Shown: positions 25,018 to 33,465 of the stretch, piece after piece | Layout: every line of letters starts with the position of its first letter | Numbering within the stretch: the first letter of the stretch is position 1 | From: Mycobacterium nebraskense | GTDB lineage: Bacteria; Actinomycetota; Actinomycetes; Mycobacteriales; Mycobacteriaceae | Reading direction: 5' to 3' | NCBI RefSeq assembly: GCF_002102255.1 | Contig: NZ_LQPH01000016.1 | Span: 1-59,023 of the forward strand | Length of the DNA: 59,023 bases | Made by a program: the position numbers and the translations under genes | The notes under the pieces: model-generated | Told to the model about the DNA's origin: nothing | What the model saw: the letters and a program-made list of their open reading frames with translations, nothing else | Database searches by the model: none

Positions 25018-25785
25018 ATGTCACTGGCCGTCATCACCGGCGCCAGCTCCGGGCTGGGCGCGATTTTCGCCGACCAGTTGGCGCAGCGGGGCATGTCGTT
25101 AGTGCTCGCCGGGCGCGATGAAGCCCGGCTGAGCGCGGTGGCGCAGCGCGTCGAGCAGCAGGTTGAACTGGTCGTCGGCGACCTTGGCACTCAGGCCGGC
25201 GTCGACGCCCTGGTGGGCCGGCTGGACGGGCGGGAGGTCGACGTGCTGGTCAACAATGCCGGCTTCGGCACCTACGGCCCCTTCGCGGAGCTCGACGCGG
25301 GGCGTGAGCATGATCTGGTCGCGGTCAACGTCGACGCGCTGGTGCGGCTGACCCACGCGGTGCTGCCCGGCATGCTGGCCCGCGGTCGGGGCGGCATCCT
25401 GAATGTCGCCTCCACCATCGCCTTTCAGCCCGGGCCGTATCAGGCCACCTACGGCGCGTCGAAGGCGTTCGTCTTGTCGCTGAGCCAAGCGCTGTGGGCG
25501 GAAACGCGCGGTTCGGGGGTAACGGTCACGGCGCTGTGCCCCGGGCCCACCCGAACCGGGTTCGTCGGCGCGCTGGGCTCGGACGTCTCGCACACCGCGA
25601 TCTATCGCCGGCTCGCGGCGCCCGAACCCGTCGTGGCCGCCGGGCTGCGCGCGCTGGACCGACGCCGCGCCGTCGTCGTGCCCGGGTGGCGCTATCGGGT
25701 GATGGCCACGGGCTCACGGCTGATGCCCGGGTGGCTGTCGTCGCTCGTCAGCGGGCGGATGCTGCGGCCCGCCGCGGCGGAATAA
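25018..25785 (+). CDS. Short-chain dehydrogenase/reductase
   Basis: 255 aa, classical SDR. It has TGASSGLG (cofactor loop), NNAGFG, the catalytic Tyr-Lys in TYGASKAF and Ser in VASTIAF. After the glycine loop, AGRDEARL carries Arg, which favours NADP(H). It follows the DUF1707 gene by 9 bp in the probable TetR-controlled operon. The substrate is unknown; the C-terminal basic/hydrophobic part resembles 3-ketoacyl or DltE-type reductases. Confidence 0.88.
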   Translation: MSLAVITGASSGLGAIFADQLAQRGMSLVLAGRDEARLSAVAQRVEQQVELVVGDLGTQAGVDALVGRLDGREVDVLVNNAGFGTYGPFAELDAGREHDLVAVNVDALVRLTHAVLPGMLARGRGGILNVASTIAFQPGPYQATYGASKAFVLSLSQALWAETRGSGVTVTALCPGPTRTGFVGALGSDVSHTAIYRRLAAPEPVVAAGLRALDRRRAVVVPGWRYRVMATGSRLMPGWLSSLVSGRMLRPAAAE

Positions 25786-25806
25786 CGAAAAGCCTTGTCC
25801 CGCAGA

Positions 25807-26286
25807 CTATGTCTTGGGACGCACACCCGCGGCGCGGTACACGAAAACCGGCTGAACCGGAAAGCGCAGCGTCGTCGTGGGCAGCGTTTCCAGGACGTCG
25901 TCGGGGATCTTCTTCCGGTAGTTGAGCCTCATCGACCCACTGAAGGCGGGATCGACGCCGTGCAGGTCGATTTCGAGCTGCAGACCCTTGCCGGTGATGG
26001 TGGCCCTGCCCGGCCCTTTGCTGCTGTCCCAGGAGCAATCGATCGATCGCAGGTTGGCGTCCCCGCGGGTGGGAAGCGTGGCGACGATCCGAGCGGCCGT
26101 GAAGGCGAACGCACCCGTGTAGCGGGAAACACCGGAAGCCGAATAGACCCCTGGCACATGACCGCCGAAATGTCGGCTCACCCCGACTTTGCCGGCGCTG
26201 AAGATGATCCCCTCGGCGTCGAGCTCATCGCGCAGCGCCGTGGGCAGTTTGCCGATTTCGGACAAGTTACGGAGAAAGCCCAACAC
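25807..26286 (-). CDS. Conserved hypothetical protein
   Basis: 159 aa, GTG start. No catalytic motif is recognised. There is no signal peptide or membrane segment. The sequence has alternating beta-type segments (KVGVSRHFGGHVPGVY, ATITGKGLQLEIDL, TTLRFPVQPVFVYRA), consistent with an all-beta fold. An N-terminal LPTALRDELDAEGIIF precedes them. It is convergent with the SDR gene and 43 bp downstream of the chagasin-like lipoprotein gene on the same strand, so possibly in its operon. Confidence 0.7.
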   Translation of the reverse strand: MLGFLRNLSEIGKLPTALRDELDAEGIIFSAGKVGVSRHFGGHVPGVYSASGVSRYTGAFAFTAARIVATLPTRGDANLRSIDCSWDSSKGPGRATITGKGLQLEIDLHGVDPAFSGSMRLNYRKKIPDDVLETLPTTTLRFPVQPVFVYRAAGVRPKT

Positions 26287-26329
26287 GCAACAGACCGTAG
26301 CCCGAGGCGCACTCGTTTGCCAGAGAGGT

Positions 26330-26782
26330 TTACTGCACCGTGACGTTGGCCGTATACGTGCACGCCGGTTTGGAGTCCTTGCCGACGAAGCTGGTGTAGG
26401 ACGTGCCGATCGTCGTGGTCCCCGGCTTCAACGCCGTGAACATCCACACCTCGGTGCCGGGCGCCCCCAACGCCTCGGAGCTCGGCGGCACGAACTCGTG
26501 ACTCGTTTGTTTGAGGATCGTCGGGTCGCCGATTTTCGTCTCCGGCGTCCACCGGTACGGGGTGGTGTAATTCGAGCCCAACTTCACGACCAGCGTGTTG
26601 CCGACGGCCACGGTGATGCTCTGCGTGATGACGCTTTGCGTGAGCACCTCGTTCATGGGCACCTGCAGCGTCTTGGTCGACGGCGGGTTCCTGGACGCGA
26701 AGTGGCAGCCCACCAACATCGGCGAAACGAGCATCGCGACGGTCACCAAGAGCCTGATCTTCCCGACAGTCATCGAGCCCAT
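26330..26782 (-). CDS. Chagasin-type (I42) protease-inhibitor-like lipoprotein
   Basis: About 150 aa. The ATG at 26782 or 26773 fits; TTG 26818 opens the frame. The N-terminus is a lipoprotein signal: basic GKIR, hydrophobic stretch and lipobox MLVGC. The mature part has inhibitor I42 features: VAVGNTLVVKLGSNYTTPYR (the NPTTG-like loop), a second loop at GAPGTEVWMFTALKPGTTTI, and a C-terminal beta strand. Chagasins block papain-like Cys proteases. Here the target could be a host or bacterial protease at the cell surface. The canonical Gly of NPTTG is Pro, so inhibition is unproven. Confidence 0.72.
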   Translation of the reverse strand: MGSMTVGKIRLLVTVAMLVSPMLVGCHFASRNPPSTKTLQVPMNEVLTQSVITQSITVAVGNTLVVKLGSNYTTPYRWTPETKIGDPTILKQTSHEFVPPSSEALGAPGTEVWMFTALKPGTTTIGTSYTSFVGKDSKPACTYTANVTVQ

Positions 26783-26880
26783 TATGGCCTGGAGCCTGAT
26801 CGACGTGCGGCCGCCCAAGGCCCCATTCCTGGCTCGGCGTCTTGGGCGTGTGTTTGCTGAACGTCCGGTAGCTTCTGTGC

Positions 26881-27933
26881 ATGTTTGGCATCATCCGGCC
26901 CTGCCGCCACCGGCTCGGCGGCGAGCTCGCGGCGGCCTGGACAGCCCAGTTGTGCGGATTGTGTTTGGCGCTGCGTGACGATTACGGGCAGGCCGCGCGC
27001 ATCGCCACCAACTACGACGGGTTGGTGATCTCATTGTTGGTCGAAGCGCAGTCGGCCGGACAGCCGACCCGCCGCACGGCCGGGCGCTGTCCGTTGCGCG
27101 GGATGCGGCGCGCCGACGTGGCCACCGGTGACTGCGTGCGGCTCGCCGCGGTGGTGTCACTGGCGCTGGCCGCGGCGCGGGTCCGCGACCACGTCGACGA
27201 CCGCGACGGCGTGCTCGGCGTGGCAGGGGTGCGGCCGGCGGCGCGCCGCATCGCCGAACGCTGGGTGCGCCAGGGCACCGACACCGGTCACACCCTGGGC
27301 TTCGACACCGGCGTGCTCGTCGCCGCGATGGACCGGCAGGCCACAGTCGAAGCGACCGCGGGCCCCGGCAGTTCGCTGTTGCAGGTGACCGAGCCCACCG
27401 AGACCGCCGTCGCCGAAGCGTTCGCGCACACCGCCGTGTTGGCCGGCCGCCCGGGCAACCAGGTGCCGCTGCGCGAAGTCGGCCAGCTGTTCGGCCGAGT
27501 CGCGCACCTGCTCGATGCCGTCGAGGACTACCACGACGACGTGGTGCGCGGAAAGTGGAACCCGTTGGCCGCCACAGCAACTCCCGTGGCGGCCGTCCGC
27601 GCCCTATGCGACGACGCGGTGTTGGGCATCGAGCTGGCGCTGGCCGACGTGTCGTTTACCGACGGGCGTTTGGTCGATCGGCTGCTGACCAGCGAGGTGC
27701 GCCGCGCGATCAAGCGCACTTTCGCCCGGGCCGGTGTCAGCGCGCAGGGCGGAACGCCGCGCGGCCAGCAGGAACCCATCAACTTCGGCGACCAACCCAT
27801 TGAGCCCACAGACGAAGGTGAAACACCCGCTCCCGGGCGCAAGAAGGGCGCAGACGGCACCGGCTGCTGGTGCTGTTGCGATGGCTGCGATTGCTGCTGC
27901 GACTGCGACGATTGCTGCTGCGACTGCTCTTGA
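26881..27933 (+). CDS. DUF5685-type protein with extreme Cys-rich C-terminus
   Basis: 350 aa. It begins MFGIIRPCRHRLGGELAAAW, then LCGLCLALRDDYG, TNYDGLVISLLVEAQ, typical of the actinobacterial DUF5685 family. The N-terminal Cys residues (PC, CGLC, C in RCPLRGMRR) could bind metal. The middle is helical (DAVEDYHDDVVRGKWNP). The last 23 residues contain 13 Cys in CCC-D/G-C clusters separated by Asp, e.g. CCCDGCDCCC, resembling a metallothionein or metal-cluster tail. No signal peptide is seen. A role in metal or redox handling is inference. Confidence 0.8.
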   Translation: MFGIIRPCRHRLGGELAAAWTAQLCGLCLALRDDYGQAARIATNYDGLVISLLVEAQSAGQPTRRTAGRCPLRGMRRADVATGDCVRLAAVVSLALAAARVRDHVDDRDGVLGVAGVRPAARRIAERWVRQGTDTGHTLGFDTGVLVAAMDRQATVEATAGPGSSLLQVTEPTETAVAEAFAHTAVLAGRPGNQVPLREVGQLFGRVAHLLDAVEDYHDDVVRGKWNPLAATATPVAAVRALCDDAVLGIELALADVSFTDGRLVDRLLTSEVRRAIKRTFARAGVSAQGGTPRGQQEPINFGDQPIEPTDEGETPAPGRKKGADGTGCWCCCDGCDCCCDCDDCCCDCS

Positions 27934-27989
27934 TACCCGCGTGACCCCGCGTGGGCCCGAACCCCCGGCCATCACAGGACTTTCGAATT

Positions 27990-28010
27990 TGATATCGCAT
28001 GTGATATCGC
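27990..28010. repeat. Direct repeat TGATATCGC x2
   Basis: Two 9-bp copies separated by 3 bp (12-bp period), flanked by TTTCGA on both sides. It lies in the gap between the Cys-rich protein and antiporter genes and could be a protein-binding site. Confidence 0.5.
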
Positions 28011-28063
28011 TTTCGAGATTCACCTAATGCCCCCCGCAGGGTGCTCATGTGACTGGTGAGACT

Positions 28064-28078
28064 GCCCGCAAGGCGGGC
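28064..28078 (+). terminator. Short GC hairpin, possible terminator
   Basis: GCCCGC-AAG-GCGGGC, a perfect 6-bp stem, 130 bp after the Cys-rich gene stop. There is no U-tract, as is common for mycobacterial terminators, so the role is uncertain. Confidence 0.35.
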
Positions 28079-28116
28079 TGACCACACAGCCAGCCAAACC
28101 CCAAGCCGCGCAAAGC

Positions 28117-29733
28117 GTGCATGTCCGGCAGGATGGGCTGGTGTTTGGCCTCGTCCTGATCGTCGCGCTCGTCTCCACCGTCATCGTCGGGACGGTTCTC
28201 GGCCGACGCTATCGCGTTGGTCCCCCGGTGCTGCTCATTGTGCTCGGCGCGCTGCTCGGTCTGATCCCCAGTTTCGCTCATGTGCACATCAACGGTGAGA
28301 TCGTGTTGCTGCTGTTCCTGCCGGCGATCCTCTACTGGGAGGGCCTGAACACCAGCTTCCGGGAGATCCGAGCGAACGCGCGCATCATCGTGTTTCTCAG
28401 CGTCGCGCTGGTGATCGCGACGGCGGTGGCGGTGTCGTGGACGGCGCGGGCGCTGGGCATGGACTCCCACGCGGCGGCCGTTCTCGGCGCCGTGCTGTCC
28501 CCCACCGACGCCGCCGCCGTGGCCGGCTTGGCGAAGAAGTTGCCACGCCGATCGGTCACCGTGCTCAAGGCCGAGAGTCTCATCAACGACGGCACGGCCC
28601 TGGTCCTGTTTGCCGTCACGGTTCACGTCGCGATCGGCGGATCCGCCATCACCCCGGTCGACCTGGTTGGCCGTTTCGTCGGCTCCTACCTCGGCGGTAT
28701 CGCCGCGGGGCTGGTGGTCGGCGGAGCGGTCACGCTGCTGCGCAAGAGAATCGACGCGCCCCAGGAGGAAGGGGCGTTGAGCCTACTGACGCCGTTCGCG
28801 GCCTTCTTATTGGCGCAGAGCATGGACTGCAGTGGGGTGGTCGCGGTCATGGTCGCGGCCCTGGTGCTCGCCTACGCCGGGCCGGTGGTGATCCGGGCGC
28901 GATCGCGCCTGCAGGCATATGCGTTTTGGGACAGTGCGACATTCCTGCTCAACGGCTCGTTGTGGGTTTTCGTCGGCGTCCAGATACCGGGGGCGCTGCG
29001 CGGGATAGCCGGCGTGGACGGCGGGGTTCGCCACGCCTTGTTCATCGCGCTCGCCGTCACCGTTGTGGTGATCCTGTCGCGCATCTTCTGGGGCGAGCTC
29101 ACCGTGCTGTTGATCCGGTTGATCGATCGCCGAGAGGCGCAGCGGGAACGTCGCGTCAGCTGGCGTCAGCGTTTCGTCACCGCCTGGGCGGGATTCCGCG
29201 GGGCGGTGTCGCTCGCCGCGGCGCTGGCCGTCCCCGCGACCACGCTGAGCGGTGCGCCATTCCCCGACCGCAGCCTGCTCATCTTCATCGTTGTGTTCGT
29301 CATCCTGGTGACGGTCCTGGTCCAAGGCACCACGCTGCCCGCCGTGGTCCGCTGGGCGAAGATACCCGAGGACGTCGCCCACGCGGAGGAATTGCAACTG
29401 GCCCGCACCAGGGGCGTTCGAGCCGCCCTCGACGCGTTGCCGACGGTCGCCGACGAGGTCGGCATCGGCGACGACCTCCGACGCCGGCTGCAGAAGGAAT
29501 ACGAGGACAAGGCCGCGCTGGCGCTCGCCACCGAGGACGGTTCGACGAACAGCCACCTCGTCAAGAAGAAGGATCTGGTGCGCCGGGTACGGCTGGGCAT
29601 GCTGGAACGCAAGCGCCAGGAGATCACCGCGCTGCGCAACCAGAACCTCATCGATGACATCGTCCTGCGCGAGTTGCAGAACGAGATGGACCTCGAGGAA
29701 GTGCAACTGCTCGACGCCGCCGAGAACGAGTAA
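28117..29733 (+). CDS. yjcE: CPA1-family Na+/H+ antiporter, YjcE-like
   Basis: 538 aa, GTG start; GTG at 28141 with AGGA in front is an alternative. About 12 hydrophobic segments. CPA1 hallmarks: LFLPAILYWEGLN, LGAVLSPTDAAAVAG (the TDP/A ion-binding helix), LKAESLINDGTALVLF (the ND motif with the essential Asp), and FRGAVSLAAALAVP (conserved Arg in helix 11). The C-terminal 100 residues are cytoplasmic and charged/helical (DDLRRRLQKEYEDK, LRELQNEMDLEE). It exchanges Na+ or K+ for H+ for pH and salt homeostasis. Gene order agrees with Rv2287. Confidence 0.9.
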   Translation: MHVRQDGLVFGLVLIVALVSTVIVGTVLGRRYRVGPPVLLIVLGALLGLIPSFAHVHINGEIVLLLFLPAILYWEGLNTSFREIRANARIIVFLSVALVIATAVAVSWTARALGMDSHAAAVLGAVLSPTDAAAVAGLAKKLPRRSVTVLKAESLINDGTALVLFAVTVHVAIGGSAITPVDLVGRFVGSYLGGIAAGLVVGGAVTLLRKRIDAPQEEGALSLLTPFAAFLLAQSMDCSGVVAVMVAALVLAYAGPVVIRARSRLQAYAFWDSATFLLNGSLWVFVGVQIPGALRGIAGVDGGVRHALFIALAVTVVVILSRIFWGELTVLLIRLIDRREAQRERRVSWRQRFVTAWAGFRGAVSLAAALAVPATTLSGAPFPDRSLLIFIVVFVILVTVLVQGTTLPAVVRWAKIPEDVAHAEELQLARTRGVRAALDALPTVADEVGIGDDLRRRLQKEYEDKAALALATEDGSTNSHLVKKKDLVRRVRLGMLERKRQEITALRNQNLIDDIVLRELQNEMDLEEVQLLDAAENE

Positions 29734-29766
29734 GGCCCGTCGGTCGTCGACCGTACAGTCGGCTTC

Positions 29767-30954
29767 ATGTTGCAGACGGTGGCGATCCGCGGGTATCGCT
29801 CGCTGCGCGAGGTGATCCTGCCGCTGAGTCAGCTGTCGGTCGTCACCGGCGCCAACGGCGCCGGAAAGTCGTCGCTGTATCGCGCGTTGCGGCTCCTGGC
29901 CGATTGCGGCCGCGGCGAAGTGATCGCCTCGCTCGCGCGCGAGGGCGGGCTGCAGTCCGCGCTGTGGGCCGGACCCGAGGAGCTCAAGGGCGCCCGCCGG
30001 ACCGGGAAGGTCGAGGGCACCGTGCGCACCCGGCCCGTGTCCCTCGAATTGGGCTTCGCCTCAGACGATTTCGGGTATCTGGTAGACCTCGGCATGCCGC
30101 AGATGGCGGGGCCGAAGTCGGCCTTCGGGCGCGATCCCGAGATCAAGCGGGAGGCGTTGTTCGCCGGCCCGGTGCTGCGCGCCAGCGCGACGCTCGTGCG
30201 CCGGACGCGCGACTTCGCCGAGGTCAGCGCGGACTCGGGCCGCGGTTTCGACGAACTGTCCCGCTCGTTGCCGTCGTACCGCAGCGTGCTGGCCGAGTAC
30301 GCCCACCCACACGCGCTTCCGGAACTCGCGTCCGTGCGAGAGCGACTGCGGGGGTGGCGGTTCTACGACGGCTTCCGCGTCGACGCGGGGGCGCCGGCGC
30401 GGCACCCGCAGGTGGGCACGCGCACCCCGGTGCTCTCCGATGACGGCAGCGATCTGGCCGCCGCGATTCAGACGATCATCGAAGCCGGTTTCGACGACCT
30501 GAGCCGCGCCGTCGCCGACGCGTTCGACGGCGCCACGGTTTCCGTCGCCGTTCACGACGGACTCTTCGACCTGCAGCTGCGGCAGCGCGGCATGCTACGG
30601 CCGCTGCGATCCGCCGAATTGTCCGACGGCACACTGCGATTCCTGCTGTGGGCCGCCGCGTTGTTGAGCCCGCAGGCGCCGTCGCTGATGGTGCTCAACG
30701 AACCGGAGACCTCGCTGCATCCCGACTTGGTGCGCCCCCTCGCGGGGCTGATCCGCACCGCCGCCGCGCGGACGCAGGTCCTGGTGGTGACCCATTCCCG
30801 CGCGCTGCTGGAATTCCTCGACACCGTAACGGTGGCCGACGCCGAAGCGTCCGACCGAGCCGTCGAGATCGAGCTGTACAAGGAGTGGGGCGAGACGCGC
30901 GTCACCGGTCAGGGACTGCTGACCATGCCGCCGTGGGACTGGGGCAAGCGCTAG
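29767..30954 (+). CDS. AAA ATPase (AAA_21/RecF-SMC-like)
   Basis: 395 aa. Walker A GANGAGKSS (28-36) sits right after an N-terminal RGYRSLREV strand. A signature-like LSDGTLRFLLWAAALLSPQ and Walker B LMVLNEPETSLHP follow near 290-325, then a switch His in VVTHSRALLEFL. This is the ABC-type ATPase head of the RecF/OLD-like group without a long coiled coil or a TOPRIM domain. Such proteins act in DNA metabolism or as effectors in defence modules, but no nuclease partner is adjacent. It follows yjcE by 33 bp. Function unknown. Confidence 0.82.
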   Translation: MLQTVAIRGYRSLREVILPLSQLSVVTGANGAGKSSLYRALRLLADCGRGEVIASLAREGGLQSALWAGPEELKGARRTGKVEGTVRTRPVSLELGFASDDFGYLVDLGMPQMAGPKSAFGRDPEIKREALFAGPVLRASATLVRRTRDFAEVSADSGRGFDELSRSLPSYRSVLAEYAHPHALPELASVRERLRGWRFYDGFRVDAGAPARHPQVGTRTPVLSDDGSDLAAAIQTIIEAGFDDLSRAVADAFDGATVSVAVHDGLFDLQLRQRGMLRPLRSAELSDGTLRFLLWAAALLSPQAPSLMVLNEPETSLHPDLVRPLAGLIRTAAARTQVLVVTHSRALLEFLDTVTVADAEASDRAVEIELYKEWGETRVTGQGLLTMPPWDWGKR

Positions 30955-31057
30955 ATTCGTTGCCGTTGAGCGCACAATCGGCGGAATTCATGGACTGTTC
31001 AGACCAGCGCCAATTCCCCATTGTTGAGTGCACATGCGCGCCGCGTGTCCTCACGTT

Positions 31058-32203
31058 ATGCGCGTTGCACAGGTCGCCAACTTCTACGGCCCTCGCTCCG
31101 GCGGCCTTCGCACCGCGGTAGACCGGCTGGGCGCCGAATATTGCGCCGGCGGGCACGAGGTGTTCCTAATCGTTCCCGGTCAGCGCGCCGAGCGCACCCA
31201 GCTGCACACCGGGGTCGTGCGAATCACCCTGCCCGCTCGGCTGATTCCCCTCACCGGTGGCTACCGCGCGGTTATGCCCGGACCGGTCAAGGCGCTCCTG
31301 GAGGCGTTGCGCCCCGACGCCTTGGAGGTGTCCGACCGGCTCACGCTGCGGTCACTGGGCCGGTGGGGCCGCGACCATGGCGCCACGACGGTGATGATCT
31401 CCCATGAGCGGCTGGATCGGCTTGTGGGACAAATCCTTCCGCACCGGGCCGCGGTCAAGTTCGCCGATTTGGCCAACGCGCGCACCGCCGCCGATTACGA
31501 CACGGTGGTGTGCACCACCGGTTTCGCACGTGAGGAATTCGACCGAATCGGCGCGACGAACACCGTCACCGTGCCGCTGGGCGTGGATCTGCAGACGTTT
31601 CACCCGCGCCGGCACTCGTACCTGCTGCGGCGGCGCTGGGCGGCACCCACACAGCTGCTGGTGGTCCATTGCGGCCGGCTGTCGGTGGAAAAGCGCGTCG
31701 ATCGCAGCATCGACGCGATCGGCGAGTTGTGCCACGCCGGGGTCGATGCCCGGCTCGTCGTCGTGGGTGAGGGTCCCTTGCGGGCCCGGCTGGAGCGACA
31801 GGCCGCCCGGTTGCCGGTGGACTTCACCGGTTTCGTCTCCGATCGGCACACGGTGGCCGGGCTGCTGGCGTCGGCCGACGTGACGCTGGCGCCCGGGCCG
31901 CACGAGACGTTCGGCCTGGCCGCGCTGGAGTCGCTGGCCTGCGGGACACCGGCCGTGGTCTCGCGCACGTCGGCGTTGAGCGAGATCATCACCCCGGACA
32001 GCGGTGCTTTGGCGGACAACCACCCGGTCGCAATAGCGCGAGCGGTCAGCGCCGTGTCCAGTCGTCCCGAACACCACCGTCGCGTGTCCGCGCGACGCCG
32101 CGCCGAGGACTTCACCTGGCACCGTGCGGCGACGGGCATGCTGGCCTCGTTGGGGGCGCCCACCCTGGACGATCAGCGTGCCGATTCCGAAAACACCGCA
32201 TAA
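31058..32203 (+). CDS. mgtA: GDP-mannose-dependent alpha-mannosyltransferase, MgtA/PimC-like
   Basis: 381 aa from the internal ATG at 31058, where MRVAQVANFYGPRSGGLRTA matches the start of mycobacterial MgtA; the longer frame adds ten unlikely residues. It is a GT-B fold, GT4 family protein: GVDLQTFHPRR, HCGRLSVEKRVDRSIDA (donor site), and GPHETFGLAALESLACGTP (the EX7E motif). MgtA (Rv0557) mannosylates glycolipid precursors on the cytoplasmic side; PimC is a close relative adding mannose to phosphatidylinositol mannosides. The two cannot be separated by eye. If it is MgtA, its position here differs from H37Rv. Confidence 0.85.
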   Translation: MRVAQVANFYGPRSGGLRTAVDRLGAEYCAGGHEVFLIVPGQRAERTQLHTGVVRITLPARLIPLTGGYRAVMPGPVKALLEALRPDALEVSDRLTLRSLGRWGRDHGATTVMISHERLDRLVGQILPHRAAVKFADLANARTAADYDTVVCTTGFAREEFDRIGATNTVTVPLGVDLQTFHPRRHSYLLRRRWAAPTQLLVVHCGRLSVEKRVDRSIDAIGELCHAGVDARLVVVGEGPLRARLERQAARLPVDFTGFVSDRHTVAGLLASADVTLAPGPHETFGLAALESLACGTPAVVSRTSALSEIITPDSGALADNHPVAIARAVSAVSSRPEHHRRVSARRRAEDFTWHRAATGMLASLGAPTLDDQRADSENTA

Positions 32204-32293
32204 CCTCACGGGCGCGTGCGCGCGGCATTCCATTCCCGCGTATTCGCCAGGAAGCCGACGAATACGGTGCGGTCTCGTACTAGGTCCGAGGGC

Positions 32294-32770
32294 TTACGGT
32301 CCCCAAATGAGCAGGTCTTCCATCCCGTTGTTCATCGTCACTGTGGTCGGCGCTGGACCTGTGACGTCGAAGTGGATTTTGCCGGTCGCTTGCGCACCGT
32401 CAGGAATGGTCGCCCCGCTGATGTTCGTCGGGCTCACGACGTACCACAGAACCCGATAGGAGGCCGCATTCGGGGCGACGGCGTTGAACTGCGAAATCGC
32501 TGGAGTAACACTGCCCCGCACTGACCTGACGGTAGCCGTGGCTTCCCACAGCTTGCCGGCCGGAGTGTAGCCGGGGGTTACATCGGTGCTGGGCTGGAGG
32601 TTGCTGACCGTCCACGCAAGGACAACCTGGCCGACGGTGTCGGTCATCGTCAGTTCGCTACCCAGTTTGCCGACGACGGGATAGGTGGCCGATGCACTCG
32701 GTACGCTGCTCACACCAATCGCGGTCATTACGACGGCCGCCACCGTCATGATCATCGTGGTGATCTTCAC
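32294..32770 (-). CDS. mpt63: Secreted antigen MPT63 family
   Basis: 158 aa from GTG 32770, with GAGGAGGAATATCA in front. There is a signal peptide of about 29 residues ending SASA-TYPVVG. The mature part follows M. tuberculosis MPT63 closely: GKLGSELTMTDTVGQVVLAW, LWEATATVRSVRGSVTPA, and the C-terminal MNNGMEDLLIW. MPT63 is a secreted immunoglobulin-like beta-sandwich of unknown function, abundant in culture filtrate of virulent mycobacteria. It stands alone between convergent mgtA and the membrane protein gene downstream of its own promoter region. Confidence 0.93.
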   Translation of the reverse strand: MKITTMIMTVAAVVMTAIGVSSVPSASATYPVVGKLGSELTMTDTVGQVVLAWTVSNLQPSTDVTPGYTPAGKLWEATATVRSVRGSVTPAISQFNAVAPNAASYRVLWYVVSPTNISGATIPDGAQATGKIHFDVTGPAPTTVTMNNGMEDLLIWGP

Positions 32771-33019
32771 TGATATTCCTCCTCGTTTGAGCGGCGAAAC
32801 CATTTGCCGCCAATCGACTCCGAAACATTAATTCTGTCTCGCACATTCTCTTTTCGCTAGAGCCATTTGACCTATTAGTTCAGGGACCTACGCCAACCAA
32901 ATGGTCCGGCATTCGCCGCCCACGGTGGAAATGGAAAATGCTGACGTTGTCGCAACCGTGACGCAGAAAAAGCGCCGCCGCCCGGTCGAGCAGCTCGGCT
33001 CGGGGGATGTCGGGATGCT
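32771..33019. other. Intergenic region with possible TetR remnant
   Basis: No convincing gene. On the minus strand, about 33018 to 32910, a frame without a start codon reads RAELLDRAAALFLRHG followed by CDNVSI. This looks like the first HTH helix of a TetR regulator, and it ends at a stop near 32881. The rest of the gap contains the mpt63 promoter. A 40-codon plus-strand ORF (32901-33023) has no support. Confidence 0.35.
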
Positions 33020-33451
33020 TTAACTATCCGCGGCACGCTCTGGCCTCCACCCGACGTACGTCAAGTAGAGCCCGGCGGACGCGAGGCAGGCGAACAACAC
33101 CCAGATCGCCGCGGACATGCCCGAGCGGTAGATCGCGTCGCCGGCAGTGTCGTAGGCACGCGGGACGGTCAACAACAGCAGTCCACGTATCAGGAAAAAC
33201 CAGCCGACAGCGGACACAATGACCGCCGCGAGGCTGCGCCAATACTGGTGAAACGCAATGATGAAAATGCCGCCCATCAACAGAATGGCCCCATAAAGCC
33301 ACGGCCACATGGGATTTGCCTTGAACTCGGTGAACAGCGCCTGCATGTACGATCCGCGGACCGCGACCGTGATCGGCACGATCGTCAGGTACGGGCCCAG
33401 CACGCGGGCGAACATGCGGGTACGGGTCTGCGATTGCTCGGATGTACTCAT
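33020..33451 (-). CDS. Four-helix membrane protein
   Basis: 143 aa from ATG 33451. Hydrophobic segments are at about 20-35 (YLTIVPITVAV), 50-66 (WLYGAILLMGGIFIIAF), 72-95 (LAAVIVSAVGWFFLIRGLLLL) and 112-132 (AIWVLFACLASAGLYLTYVGW). The N-terminal cytoplasmic stretch is STSEQSQTRTRMF. No catalytic motif is present; the family is not recognised. It follows the secreted-protein gene by 14 bp, so the two form an operon. Confidence 0.75.
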   Translation of the reverse strand: MSTSEQSQTRTRMFARVLGPYLTIVPITVAVRGSYMQALFTEFKANPMWPWLYGAILLMGGIFIIAFHQYWRSLAAVIVSAVGWFFLIRGLLLLTVPRAYDTAGDAIYRSGMSAAIWVLFACLASAGLYLTYVGWRPERAADS

Positions 33452-33465
33452 TGCAGGTGAAGTCC

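Noticed and set aside
27990..28010. The GATATC in this repeat as a sign that the EcoRV-like enzyme acts on its own genome
   Set aside because: GATATC also occurs elsewhere in the window (for example near 7640, 11952, 40082 and 40130), and the enzyme's specificity is unknown; no link can be made.
32901..33023. A 40-codon plus-strand ORF in the mpt63 upstream gap
   Set aside because: Weak ribosome site, no recognisable features, and overlap with the end of a convergent gene.
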